Below, in pieces: positions 16,390 through 24,813 of a stretch of DNA of 24,813 bases (position 1 is its first letter; every line of letters begins with the position of its first letter). This DNA is from Chrysochromulina tobinii (Eukaryota; Haptophyta; Prymnesiales; Chrysochromulinaceae): contig JWZX01002411.1 of NCBI GenBank assembly GCA_001275005.1, forward strand, positions 1 through 24,813. The letters run 5' to 3'. The notes beneath the pieces are model-generated. The model searched no databases. It worked only from the letters and a program-made list of their open reading frames with translations, and had not been told where the DNA came from. Both the position numbers and the translations under genes were made by a program.

Positions 16390-19300
16390 ATGGACCGCGT
16401 CTCTTGTACGCTGTTCTTATCTCATCGCCAAGCGCGGTGGCTTGCGGGCCTAGGTGCGCTCGACCTGCTTTTCTGCTTCATCTTCATCACCCTCCCCGAC
16501 AACCGCGACAGCGACTACCCAAACTCAGAGCTCATCTTTGGTGTGCAGATGGCTGGCGCATGGCTCAACTTGGCACTCACGGTCGGGTGTCTCGTGCTCG
16601 TTTGGGTGACCTACTCGGTCCCGCAGCGCAAGCTCACCTTCGAGCGCGAGGCGCGCGCGCAGTACCTCGCCGTCGTCAAGTTCGTGCAGCTGCTCCTCGA
16701 TATGATGCTCACCGCCTTTCCGACGACGATGCGCCAGTTTGTCGCGCTCTTCATATTGACGATTCAGATCGTGCAGATCTTCTACGCGCTCTACGTGGTG
16801 CGGCGCGCGCGCGATGTGTTCACGCGGCGCATCCGGCCGCCGCTAGTCATCAAGGCGCTGCTCGACATGACGGGCGAACGTGCTGCCGAGGTGGATCCGT
16901 TCACGCTGGATATGCTCGAGCGGCTCGAAGGGTTGGTAAAGGTGCGCACGCAGATGAAATTCAGCGTGCGCTCGGGCCGACAGTTCCTCGTGTTCGGCGT
17001 CGCCGCCCTTCTGGTCGCCTCGCTCTTCCAGTACTCGTGGGAGTTCGCCAAGATCCTCAGCTACGGCAACCGCTACTTCACGAGGTCGCAAATCGAGACG
17101 ATCATGTCCGAGGCGAATCTGCCCATGTATTGGCCCTCGTACGCAGCCGATCCGCAGGGCGGCGGCGTGGGCGACGCATGGGACTACCGGCCGGGCGGCG
17201 CCGGCTGCCAGGCCTCCGCTTCGTGTCGCTTCCCACGCGACGATAGCAACTCGCGTCCGTACCCGATCCCCAACGGCGGCCAGCGCGTGGTGCTGGTCGT
17301 CTTCAGCGGCTTGAATGCGGATCGCGAGTACGTCGACTTCCTGCGCTTCCGCACGCGCGCTGGGTGGACCACAGATGGGATCGAGCTCGTGATGCGCAAC
17401 CAGCTGCCCACGAACGCGGTGCCCAACTGGTTTGCGACACTCACGGGGCTCAGCCCTGACCTGGCCGGCATCTTTGGCAACCGCGACATTGGACGCTCGG
17501 CGTACGACAACATCTTCCGAGTGATGAGCCGCTTCAGGGAAAAGTGGTGGACGACGCTTCCCGATGAGGAGCGCCAGTACGAGGCGTTGATGGCCGGATC
17601 GCCTTGGTTCACCGGCCAGGCGAAGAGCGACCTGCCGAAGCTCATCGGCGATGGCTCGGTTTCGTACGTGGCCAACGAGGACGACATCTACAATCGCGAA
17701 GAGATCTTCCAGTCGAGCACCTACGAGAAGGACGTCCTCCGCCAAAAGTCCGTGGCGATGGCGCTCAACGATCCCGGCCGCGACTACCACTTCCTGCTGC
17801 TGCACCTGACCGACGCCGACTCTCAAGCGTCCAATTATGGGCGCACGGACAAGTTCAACCAGCGGAACTCCGCCTCGAACGGCACGGACGCGCCGTGGGA
17901 AGAGTTCATGCCGCCCGACTTGGTGGGCACCTCCTGGCGCAAGAACTCGTACAAGCGCGCCATCGCGCGCGGCGGCGATCTCGTGGATGAGCTCATCGAC
18001 CGCTTCGGCGACTTGCGTACCACCTTCCTCATCGTGGGCGACCACGGGCACGTGGCGCCCGGCGGCTCGGGTGGCACGACCCAGGACGTCTCGCTCGTTC
18101 CCTTTTTCGCCTACCGGCGCGGCTCGCAACTCGGCACTCGCCATCGCACCGCGCGCCGTGTCGCTGGCTCCTCTTCGTTGTTGGACGGCGCTCGCTTTGT
18201 GGCGCGTGCTCGCCGCCTCGACGAGTACACGGACGTGCCTGTGGTGGTGCCCAACGACAAGTGTGACATCATGGGCGAGTCGTCGGGGGGTATTCACAAG
18301 AACACGTGCGACGAGTGGCGGCGGGACGGCGAGTACACGGTTGAGAATGTCGACGTCGCGCCCACGGTGATGGCATTGCTCGGCTTGCCTGTGCCACGCA
18401 CTGCGATCGGCGTCTTCATCGACGACGTGATGGGTAACATCGGTGGCGAGGATGCGGACTTGTCGCCCATGATCGGTGGCAACTGCACGGTAGGGCACTT
18501 GAGCGCCGAGGTGGGTGCCGCCGCACGCCTCGACCGCACGTGCCATGGAAGCTACCTCGGAACTAACGAGGACCCGAGCGTGGTGCCCTCGCCCTCGGCC
18601 GGTGGCTGGTCAGCCGCGCGCTTCCAGCGCTGGCACCACGTCATACACTATCGCGACTTGTTCCAGCAGAAGCTCGCATTCGTGCGCGGCTACCTGCGAT
18701 CGGTCGGCACCCTCGACCTGCGCGAGAGCGCGGGGTACGCCTTCCTCAAGGCGACCCCCAGCGCGGCGCAATACTATGACGAGGGCGCCGAGGGGCGGTG
18801 CGCCGCGTATGACCCGTTCAACCCGAGGGGCAACCCGGCGCTCGTGCCTCCGTCGCACAGGTACACGATCACGCCGCTCGAGTATGGAAAATGTGGCTCG
18901 TGCTCGTCGGCCGAGAAGAAGTTTGTCACGGGCGAGGAGCTCGCCGTGCGAGGCACCATCGTGTGCACCGCCAACAACTTGAACCTGGTCAAGCAGTACT
19001 ATATACAGGGCATCAAAGGGCTGCTCGTGCTGTACAACCGCGAGATCGCCTCTGTGAAGCGGATCCACCTCGCGCGCAATCTCGGGCTCGTGTTCGCCTT
19101 CACGACGGCCATCTTTGCCGGCTTCGTGTTCGTGATCGCCTCCTCGACGCTCGCCGACCCGTGGGAACTAGTGCGAAGGCACCGCGGCCAGGAGTACTCG
19201 CGCTCGTACTTCAAGCGGCCGGACGTCATCGCGGCGATCTGGGCCTTGGCGCTGATCATCTTCTACTACTCGGCTTCCATCTTAACGTACATCCTGCTCC

Positions 19301-21066
19301 AGAACATGCTGGGCTACACGGCGTGGGACGCGTCCGTGCTGCTTGGGCAAGCGACTGGCCTCTTGATCTTCTTCCTGATCGCCTTCCTGCCTGCGTGCTT
19401 TTACGCCCTCGTCGCGCGCGGCCTGTACATGTTTCACTACCGCTACGTGCCCGAGACGGACATGTTCCAGCAGGCGAGCAGATCGATGCTCTCGCCCTCG
19501 CGCCTCGCTCGGTTCGTGACCCAGTTCTTCGGGCGGAACATGCGCGTCTCGGACATGGGCATTGTGTACCTGATCCGTGTGTACCTGACACTGGGCTGCG
19601 CGGCCGCGGCGATCATCATCACATTACTCCACTCGGTCTACTCGTTCATCATCCCATTCATCTTCCGCATGGAGCACTTGGACACGTCCAACTGGACGCT
19701 GCGCTTCCAGATTGTCACGGTGCAGCTCGCCTCCTTTCCCCTCTGGGTTGACACCTGGTACTCACTGTACGAGCTCGGGAAGATGCGCATCGACGGAGTC
19801 TCCGTCTCGCAGCTGTACGACATGCGCTCCGATAAGGAGGAGCGCTTCGCCGAGGGCTTCTCGCCCGAGGATGAGGAGCAGCAGGCGCTCACCTTTGGCA
19901 ATGAGCGCGGCGGCGACGACTCGAAGTCGAGCACCCTTGAAAAGTCGAGCGCTCTTGAGAAGTCGAGCACTCTCGGCGGCGGCCGGCAAAGGGGGCTGGG
20001 CGGCAACGTCGGCAAGGGAGACGCGGATGAGCTCAAGAAGAAGCTGGCCTCAGTCGAGCTCGACCGGACGCTCTGCATGAATCGGATTGCGCAGCTCGAG
20101 GAGGAGCTCGATACCATCAAGGAGTCCAAAGCGGACGCTCTCACCGATGCGAAGCTCAACTCCGAGTTCCTCGGTCAAGGCTTCGCCGACCTGCAGGTCC
20201 TGCTCGAGACGGGCTTCAAGCAGCTCGAGAGGTTCTATCTCGAGACGGGGACGGGCTCTGGTTCGGGCGGCACCGGCGGCGCGGGCGGCGTAGGCGGCGC
20301 GGGCGGCGCGGGCGGCGCGGGCGGATCGATCAATCGCGCCTCCTCATGCGGATCGGTGCTGGCCACGGCAGGCGCCGTAGACAAAGATGGCAAGGCCACG
20401 GCCAAGTATCGGAACGCAGTCGAGGAGACGATGGCGCAATTGCGCGACGAGGCAGCCGCCGCCCTCGAGCGCCAAAGATCGCTGCTCGAGGCGCTCTCCG
20501 CGCTCGATGGTGCGCCCGCCGAGGCTGAGGAGGGCGTAGGCGACGACGCCTTCTTCGCACAGCATGCCCAGGTCATCGAGCAGAAGCTCGTGCAGGCGAA
20601 GCAGATCCGTGATGAGCTGAGCCGTACGGAGCGGCAACGGGACGAGCTCTCTCGGCAAGTGAGTTACCTGGAGCGTGAGGCGGTCGTGCAGGCGGACGAG
20701 ATGGAGAAGACTAACGACGACCTCGCGGGCGTGCAGGCGGAACGGGATCTGCTCGAGCGCAAGGTCAACGAACTCCGGCGCGAGCTGCATGCCAAGAACA
20801 AGGAGATTGAGGCCGTCGATGCGGAGCTCAAGCTCTCCAAGTCGCAGAACGTACGCGCGATGGCCCGGATCTCGGTCCAGAAAGCGAAGGCCGAGAAGCA
20901 GCTCGCCGCGATGCGCTCGCAGCTCAAGAAGCTGGACGAGGACAAGTCGGCCCTCTTCCGCGAGGTTTCGTCACTCGAGGCGCAGCTCGCGCAGGCGCAC
21001 GCCGACCGCGAAGAGGCACGGAATTGGGCGAGCACCTACCGCGACATGCTGCTCAAGGTCGCGTAA
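16390..21066 (+). CDS. Multipass membrane protein with alkaline-phosphatase-superfamily (phosphodiesterase-like) domain and coiled-coil tail (1558 aa)
   Basis: The start at 16390 (agATGg) is the first ATG in frame. Membrane helices lie near 17-35, 50-74, 95-137 and 199-214. A large, probably lumenal or extracellular domain follows with the skeleton of the phosphodiesterase/GPI-ethanolamine-phosphate transferase branch: VVLVVFSGLNAD (301-311), LPTNAVPNWFATLTGLSP (339-356), LLHLTDADSQASNYG (470-484) and LIVGDHGHVAPGGSGG (547-562). By eye the first metal Asp, the nucleophile Thr/Ser and two metal His are replaced (S306, A343, S481, S560), so it may be inactive. More helices follow near 898-917, 945-970, 979-1012 and 1056-1092. 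The C-terminus is a Ser/Leu/Glu/Lys repeat, coiled coils (about 1212-1275 and 1394-1556) and a Gly-rich spacer (about 1291-1312). NGT and NCT glycosylation sites occur in the lumenal part. Function is unknown; a scaffold linking a lumenal sensor domain to the cytoskeleton is one possibility. Confidence 0.85.
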   Translation: MDRVSCTLFLSHRQARWLAGLGALDLLFCFIFITLPDNRDSDYPNSELIFGVQMAGAWLNLALTVGCLVLVWVTYSVPQRKLTFEREARAQYLAVVKFVQLLLDMMLTAFPTTMRQFVALFILTIQIVQIFYALYVVRRARDVFTRRIRPPLVIKALLDMTGERAAEVDPFTLDMLERLEGLVKVRTQMKFSVRSGRQFLVFGVAALLVASLFQYSWEFAKILSYGNRYFTRSQIETIMSEANLPMYWPSYAADPQGGGVGDAWDYRPGGAGCQASASCRFPRDDSNSRPYPIPNGGQRVVLVVFSGLNADREYVDFLRFRTRAGWTTDGIELVMRNQLPTNAVPNWFATLTGLSPDLAGIFGNRDIGRSAYDNIFRVMSRFREKWWTTLPDEERQYEALMAGSPWFTGQAKSDLPKLIGDGSVSYVANEDDIYNREEIFQSSTYEKDVLRQKSVAMALNDPGRDYHFLLLHLTDADSQASNYGRTDKFNQRNSASNGTDAPWEEFMPPDLVGTSWRKNSYKRAIARGGDLVDELIDRFGDLRTTFLIVGDHGHVAPGGSGGTTQDVSLVPFFAYRRGSQLGTRHRTARRVAGSSSLLDGARFVARARRLDEYTDVPVVVPNDKCDIMGESSGGIHKNTCDEWRRDGEYTVENVDVAPTVMALLGLPVPRTAIGVFIDDVMGNIGGEDADLSPMIGGNCTVGHLSAEVGAAARLDRTCHGSYLGTNEDPSVVPSPSAGGWSAARFQRWHHVIHYRDLFQQKLAFVRGYLRSVGTLDLRESAGYAFLKATPSAAQYYDEGAEGRCAAYDPFNPRGNPALVPPSHRYTITPLEYGKCGSCSSAEKKFVTGEELAVRGTIVCTANNLNLVKQYYIQGIKGLLVLYNREIASVKRIHLARNLGLVFAFTTAIFAGFVFVIASSTLADPWELVRRHRGQEYSRSYFKRPDVIAAIWALALIIFYYSASILTYILLQNMLGYTAWDASVLLGQATGLLIFFLIAFLPACFYALVARGLYMFHYRYVPETDMFQQASRSMLSPSRLARFVTQFFGRNMRVSDMGIVYLIRVYLTLGCAAAAIIITLLHSVYSFIIPFIFRMEHLDTSNWTLRFQIVTVQLASFPLWVDTWYSLYELGKMRIDGVSVSQLYDMRSDKEERFAEGFSPEDEEQQALTFGNERGGDDSKSSTLEKSSALEKSSTLGGGRQRGLGGNVGKGDADELKKKLASVELDRTLCMNRIAQLEEELDTIKESKADALTDAKLNSEFLGQGFADLQVLLETGFKQLERFYLETGTGSGSGGTGGAGGVGGAGGAGGAGGSINRASSCGSVLATAGAVDKDGKATAKYRNAVEETMAQLRDEAAAALERQRSLLEALSALDGAPAEAEEGVGDDAFFAQHAQVIEQKLVQAKQIRDELSRTERQRDELSRQVSYLEREAVVQADEMEKTNDDLAGVQAERDLLERKVNELRRELHAKNKEIEAVDAELKLSKSQNVRAMARISVQKAKAEKQLAAMRSQLKKLDEDKSALFREVSSLEAQLAQAHADREEARNWASTYRDMLLKVA
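20263..20328 (+). repeat. In-frame GGCGGCGCG-type repeat
   Basis: Repeated GGCGGCGCGGGC-like units encode GGAGG-type glycine-alanine sequence between the coiled-coil segments of the pseudo-phosphodiesterase. It is probably a flexible spacer and prone to length variation. Confidence 0.8.
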
Positions 21067-21494
21067 AACAACGCGAGGAGAGACACCGGGCGGAGACGGG
21101 ACACACACGTTCACGCACAGTTTAAGTGGATTTGATTTCCTTCCGAAAGGTGATTACAGACCAAAGTCGATTGGGCCGACAATCTAAGTTAAGACCTTAA
21201 CGCGGTTATAAGATGGGCAGGGGAAAGGCGAGAGGATAGGCTGTCGATCTCGTCGCCGTCGGTGACGAATCCCTGGGAACCCAATTCTAACTCAGGCGAA
21301 ACGTTCCCGTCGGCAGTCGGCACCAAAGCTGTGGAAAGTGGGTGACGAAACTATCGATGGATTGGGGAGGTTCCGCAGGACCCAAAGTAGGCTTCTCTCA
21401 AGCCTCAACGAAGACCGACAGGCAGGACAGCCATCCGCCTCGCTGCTCTCTCTCTGCTCAGCTCGATAGCCAAAAAAGACAAACCAGCGACAAG
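21067..21494. promoter_or_regulatory. Spacer and presumed 5' region of the NLS/Gly-rich orphan gene
   Basis: No gene is supported. There is a perfect inverted repeat GTTAAG-AC-CTTAAC at 21188-21201, followed directly by a TATA-like GGTTATAAG (21204-21212), about 285 bp before the chosen start. If the downstream gene is a retroelement ORF, its LTR or 5' UTR would lie here, but I could not see a long terminal repeat or a tRNA primer site. Confidence 0.4.
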
Positions 21495-24050
21495 ATGGCT
21501 CTCCAGAGATCCAGCCGCTTCAACATCGAGTTCTTCGGTAACCCGGCCGCGTCGAACAGGATCAAGACGCTCGCCACCGACCCCTTCTATCTTTTCAGTT
21601 CGGACCACCCCCTGGCCCTGATGCTGCCTGAGGCGCTCAACACGACCGAGTACGGGTCTAAGATCGGCATCGCCATCAGAGACATGAACTTCATCGTGCT
21701 CGCAGGCGTCGCGCTCGACTCCGAAGTCGCAAACGGAGGGACCCACTTCATAATCGACCCTGGTCGCCTGACCAAGCTCTTCTCCGACTTGGACGCACAA
21801 GGGGCCCAACTCGACCCGATCCAGGGCGACGCAACATTCGCGATGCCGCGCGCGCACTCGATCCTGTCCTACTTCATCGCGAAAATGCCCATCGACGACC
21901 GCATCATCGAGGCGGACGACGTCTTCTACGACGGCACCGCAGACAATGCGGGCACTGGCACGTGCTTCGACTGGATCACGCCGAAGCTCTTCATCACCGG
22001 CGAAGGCCACGAGCGTCACGTGCTGCTCAGCCAGTTTATGCTGATGCTCCCGGACTACCACTTCAAGGGCACGCCAACCACCGGCGGGCGCAGCTCTTCC
22101 ACCTTCACCGACATCCTCGATCAGATGCTGTCGGTGATCGCGGCAGCGGGACAACATCGCGCCTTCGAGGAGCTCCCGTTCCAAGCGCAGGCGACGGCGC
22201 TCGTCGCGTGGTGGAAGCGCACGCGCCCCCCGGTCATGCTCATACCATACGTGTCGAACCCATGCATGGAGGTCGAAAGACGCGCGGTCGAGACGCGGGC
22301 CGGACAGCTCGGGCCCCTCCTCGCCGAGAACTGGCGCCCGGCCTTCCCCCTCATCGGGAACTTCTGGCCCCACCCTGTGGATGACATCATCGCCGAGATG
22401 TCGGCGCTCGCGACAAGCCTTAACATTCCTGGCATCACCGCCGGGCTCACCATCGAGGTGATTATGGCGCTGTCTGCCGTGATCAAGGATCTTGGCGTTT
22501 TCGCTGTGGGCTCGACCAACGCCGAGCGCACGGCGGAGATCGTGCGGGCCTTCAAACACTCGCTCAACGACAAGGACAAGGACATCTCGGCCGAGTCCAA
22601 GCAGGCTCTTCAGTCCGACCCGGTGTATATCGACCTCAGGAACGAAGTCATCAAGTATGACCTCTCCGAGCCACTCGAGATCGCCAAGCTGCTGCTCAGA
22701 CACCCGCACGTCTTCGGAATCCTCTTTATGAACGGCAAATGCGCAGATGGCGACTTCTGGAAGCGCATGGGCGCCATCAGAACCGAGTCCACGGTGCAGG
22801 GCATCTTCACCGAGATGATCTCTTTCAACACCAAAGGCGAGCCCGCCGAGTACGGCGCGATCCTGGCCGAGGGAATCGGGAAGTCCCTGCTCAAGGGCGT
22901 CTTCAACAGAAACTGGTGGACCACCCTCGCGCCCCTCATCGCCAAGCGCGAGGGCATCGCCACGCATGGCAAAATCGACAAGCGCCTGCGCGGCCTTTCG
23001 GCCGCCGCCCTCTACGCCGACGCGGACGCCATGCGCATCCTCGAGCACCCCATTCGCATGATCATGAAGCTACTGGGGCTCAACGTCGGGAACGAGATCG
23101 GCTCCTTCGTCAAGACGTGGCGCACCTTGATCCGTATGGCTAGCGCCATCGAGGGCCTCCCTGACTACTGCCAGCCCAAGAAGGGGCTCAGGACGCGCCT
23201 CATCGAGATCGGCGAAATGATCTTCAAGTGCCCGCAAGACCGTTTCGAATGCATGCTGGCGACTCCCCCGACGGCCGCGACGAAGGTCACCGAGTTCCTC
23301 ATCGAAGGCCCCGCGCACAACGCCCTTCTCGAACTCGACGGGTACATCGACAGAATCATCAAGGACGTTGACGACGCCTCCTACGGCTTCTCGCGTAACG
23401 CGAGCCTCAACAAGCACGGCGACCACGACGACGACGACGACGATAGCGATGGAGAGATCCCTATCAACCCGAAGAAGAAGCGCAAGTTCGAGAGGACCGT
23501 CGTCGACGACACCGCGTACACGAAGGGCGACGCCAAGGCGTGGGGCCTCGCCGCCTCCACCCACGGCATCTTCCTCAACGCGGAAGGCACCATCCTCGCC
23601 TTCGGGTCGCAGGTGGCTACCAAGTTCGAGACGCCGCCCAATATCGAGGCGAACTGCGTCGCCTGCTTCGCCCCTAGCAAGCACTGCGCCGAGCGCAACA
23701 AATGGTGCAAAACGCCGGGCCCTTGCTGGAAGGCGGGAGGCGCCGACGCGCACGCGCGCGTCAAAGACTTTCCGGACGAGGTCTGCCGCCCGATGCCCAA
23801 CGAGAAGCACGCGGACATCGACTGGGACAAGATGGTCGAGATTGACAAGGACCGCGAGCCGCCGGCCAACGGCTGGCAGCGCGGCGGACGCGGCCGCGGC
23901 AAAGGCGCCGGAGGCCGCGGCCCCCCGAACAACCGCGGCAAGGGCAGCGGCAAGGGCGGCAAGGGCGGCCGCAAGGGCGGCGGCAAGGGCGGCGGCAAGG
24001 GCGGCGACAAGGGCGGCGGCAGAGGCGGCGGCAAGGGCGGCAGATGGTAA
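21495..24050 (+). CDS. Orphan protein with NLS, Cys/His cluster and Gly/Lys tail; possible retroelement Gag/ORF1 (851 aa)
   Basis: I do not recognise the family. The start at 21495 (agATGg) follows an A-rich leader; an in-frame ATG at 21357 would add 46 unlikely residues. Residues 1-640 look globular and mostly helical with no membrane segment. Then come an Asp run (DDDDDDSDGE), an SV40-type nuclear signal PKKKRKF (659-665), a Cys/His cluster (C721, C724, H730, C731, C738, C744) and a tail from about 795 of RGGRGRGKG and repeated GGKGG units ending GGRW. A helical body, a possible zinc knuckle and a basic Gly-rich RNA-binding tail is the layout of Gag or LINE ORF1 proteins, and repeats follow downstream, so a mobile-element origin is plausible. 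No polymerase is visible before the window ends. A host nuclear RNA-binding protein is the alternative. Confidence 0.6.
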   Translation: MALQRSSRFNIEFFGNPAASNRIKTLATDPFYLFSSDHPLALMLPEALNTTEYGSKIGIAIRDMNFIVLAGVALDSEVANGGTHFIIDPGRLTKLFSDLDAQGAQLDPIQGDATFAMPRAHSILSYFIAKMPIDDRIIEADDVFYDGTADNAGTGTCFDWITPKLFITGEGHERHVLLSQFMLMLPDYHFKGTPTTGGRSSSTFTDILDQMLSVIAAAGQHRAFEELPFQAQATALVAWWKRTRPPVMLIPYVSNPCMEVERRAVETRAGQLGPLLAENWRPAFPLIGNFWPHPVDDIIAEMSALATSLNIPGITAGLTIEVIMALSAVIKDLGVFAVGSTNAERTAEIVRAFKHSLNDKDKDISAESKQALQSDPVYIDLRNEVIKYDLSEPLEIAKLLLRHPHVFGILFMNGKCADGDFWKRMGAIRTESTVQGIFTEMISFNTKGEPAEYGAILAEGIGKSLLKGVFNRNWWTTLAPLIAKREGIATHGKIDKRLRGLSAAALYADADAMRILEHPIRMIMKLLGLNVGNEIGSFVKTWRTLIRMASAIEGLPDYCQPKKGLRTRLIEIGEMIFKCPQDRFECMLATPPTAATKVTEFLIEGPAHNALLELDGYIDRIIKDVDDASYGFSRNASLNKHGDHDDDDDDSDGEIPINPKKKRKFERTVVDDTAYTKGDAKAWGLAASTHGIFLNAEGTILAFGSQVATKFETPPNIEANCVACFAPSKHCAERNKWCKTPGPCWKAGGADAHARVKDFPDEVCRPMPNEKHADIDWDKMVEIDKDREPPANGWQRGGRGRGKGAGGRGPPNNRGKGSGKGGKGGRKGGGKGGGKGGDKGGGRGGGKGGRW

Positions 24051-24473
24051 GCCCACCGAAGCACGAACCCCTCCTCATACCCCGCGCGTTTCCCACGAGA
24101 CCGCGGTCCAGCCGCTGCGCCGAGACCGCCCGTGACGAGCGACACGCGACGCGCGGAAGGACGGCCCGTCGGTCGTCAGCTCGACATACCATTGCCCAAA
24201 GACTGGGCACTCACGAGACGCCGGCCCAGCTTTCACGCCGAGGCCGCCCGTGACAAGCGACACGCCTTCGCGTGCCTCGCGCCGCACGACCTGTCGGTCG
24301 TCAGCGTCACCATACCATAGCCCAACACCGGACGCGCGCACGCATGCGTCATGCTGCGCCATACGTCCGTCATGGGCCCTCTGGGAGTATCTCGGTGTGA
24401 TCGGTGTATGGCGTACGGGGGGGAATAAGATGTGCTTCGCACTATCGATTCGTCTCCCCATACCCATCACATA
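24051..24473. other. Non-coding 3' flank with two ~118-bp direct repeats
   Basis: No gene is supported. Two imperfect direct repeats fill the first part (annotated separately). After them, CGCCATAC (24356-24363) and GTATGGCG (24404-24411) could form a stem with a 40-nt loop, and GTGCTTCGCAC (24432-24442) is a small hairpin. The whole tract behaves like a structured 3' untranslated region of the upstream gene. Confidence 0.5.
24092..24335 (+). repeat. Two imperfect direct repeats of about 118 bp
   Basis: Unit 1 starts near 24092 and unit 2 near 24210. Both share, in the same order, CACGAGAC, CGCCGAG(A/G)CCGCCCGTGAC, AGCGACACGC, GTCGGTCGTCAG and ATACCAT(T/A)GCCCA. The middle of each unit is diverged. 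Their position just after the orphan gene's stop suggests they belong to its transcript or element. Confidence 0.85.
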
Positions 24474-24813
24474 GCATCGCGGGCAAACAGCCCTGCGTGC
24501 ACACAAGCACTGCGAGACCCGCTCTGCGTGCGCTATTTACCCACTCATACCTCTATGCACTGCGAGCAAAAGCTCTGCGTGCTACACACACTCCCATCGT
24601 AAACTAGGCTACCACAAGGAGCGCTGCGGGCATAGGCCCTGTGCGCGCGTTTTGGGCGCTATCGGCAATCAGCCCTTCGCGAGCACTGCGAGCAGAAAGG
24701 CTCTGTTGGCTTTTCAAGCGCTACAGGCGACGCTCTGCGTGCTTTCCGCCCCTACCAAAGGCAGCCTCTACATACGAAACGGGCAAGTGCCCCACATACG
24801 CACCAGCACCGCG
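24474..24813 (+). repeat. Array of short hairpins with a common plan, running off the right edge
   Basis: At least five units (24474-24500, 24507-24531, 24557-24582, 24621-24646, 24683-24710) share one plan: four bases, a TGC-like triplet, four bases, a loop of 3-6, then the complementary four, TGC or TGT, and four closing bases. Inner stems are GGGC:GCCC or GAGC:GCTC; outer stems are GCAC:GTGC, GCGC:GCGC or GCAT:GTGC. Weaker units are at 24656-24680 and 24718-24742, and a bare GGGC-AAGT-GCCC stem at 24781-24792. Units are 27-64 bp apart. The regular unit with exact pairing is at 24557-24582 with an AAAA loop. Function is unknown. Confidence 0.8.

Noticed and set aside
16843-18546. 567-codon minus-strand frame opposite the pseudo-phosphodiesterase
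   Set aside because: No domain, and the plus-strand reading has membrane helices and superfamily motifs in order.
21067-21494. LTR of a retrotransposon upstream of the orphan gene
   Set aside because: I looked for a matching copy in the 3' flank and for a tRNA primer site and saw neither within the window; the far end may lie outside it.
21405-23048. 547-codon minus-strand frame opposite the orphan gene
   Set aside because: Its composition is the complement of the plus-strand codons. The plus frame continues to the NLS, Cys cluster and tail, which look like real protein features.
24474-24813. CRISPR array
   Set aside because: Units are irregularly spaced, differ in stem sequence and sit in eukaryotic nuclear-type DNA with no cas genes.

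Overview
The window is nuclear DNA from a GC-rich unicellular eukaryote, most likely an alga of haptophyte type (lineage is an inference). The signs are GT-AG introns in a ubiquitin fusion gene, a eukaryotic MTR4 exosome helicase, a GT61 glycosyltransferase, a plant-like FLZ zinc finger, a riboflavin synthase with an N-terminal leader, and a proline-rich membrane protein ending in the TIR-like domain I associate with haptophytes and dinoflagellates. Nothing is organised in operons: each gene is a separate unit, most are single-exon, and both strands are used. High GC leaves long false reading frames opposite many real genes.

Layout. 1-1284 (-): membrane TIR-like protein, cut by the left edge. 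1460-3382 (+): a low-complexity orphan protein, divergent from the first gene. 3383-4081: spacer with an 11-bp tandem array. 4082-4796 (+): a three-exon gene encoding ubiquitin fused to the 25-residue ribosomal protein eL41. 5132-5923 (+): riboflavin synthase. 6647-8155 (+): GT61 glycosyltransferase, convergent with 8247-9431 (-), a membrane-anchored protein joining an FLZ zinc finger to a centrin-like EF-hand pair. 9630-10241: a non-coding element with long terminal inverted repeats, built almost wholly from GATAC/GTATC motifs. 10549-12171 (+): patatin/cPLA2-like acyl hydrolase, convergent with 12501-15893 (-), MTR4. 16390-21066 (+): a 1558-residue multipass protein with an alkaline-phosphatase-superfamily domain that seems to lack its catalytic residues, plus a long coiled-coil tail. 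21495-24050 (+): an 851-residue orphan with an NLS, a Cys/His cluster and a Gly/Lys tail, possibly a retroelement Gag/ORF1. 24092-24813: two ~118-bp direct repeats and an array of hairpins with compensatory stem changes, running off the right edge.

The genes do not form one pathway. Housekeeping functions (ribosome/ubiquitin supply, riboflavin, nuclear RNA surveillance) are interspersed with membrane, surface or signalling proteins and mobile-like DNA. The most unusual items are the ubiquitin-eL41 fusion, the apparent pseudo-phosphodiesterase, the GATAC inverted-repeat element, the FLZ-centrin fusion, and the orphan gene followed by the hairpin array.
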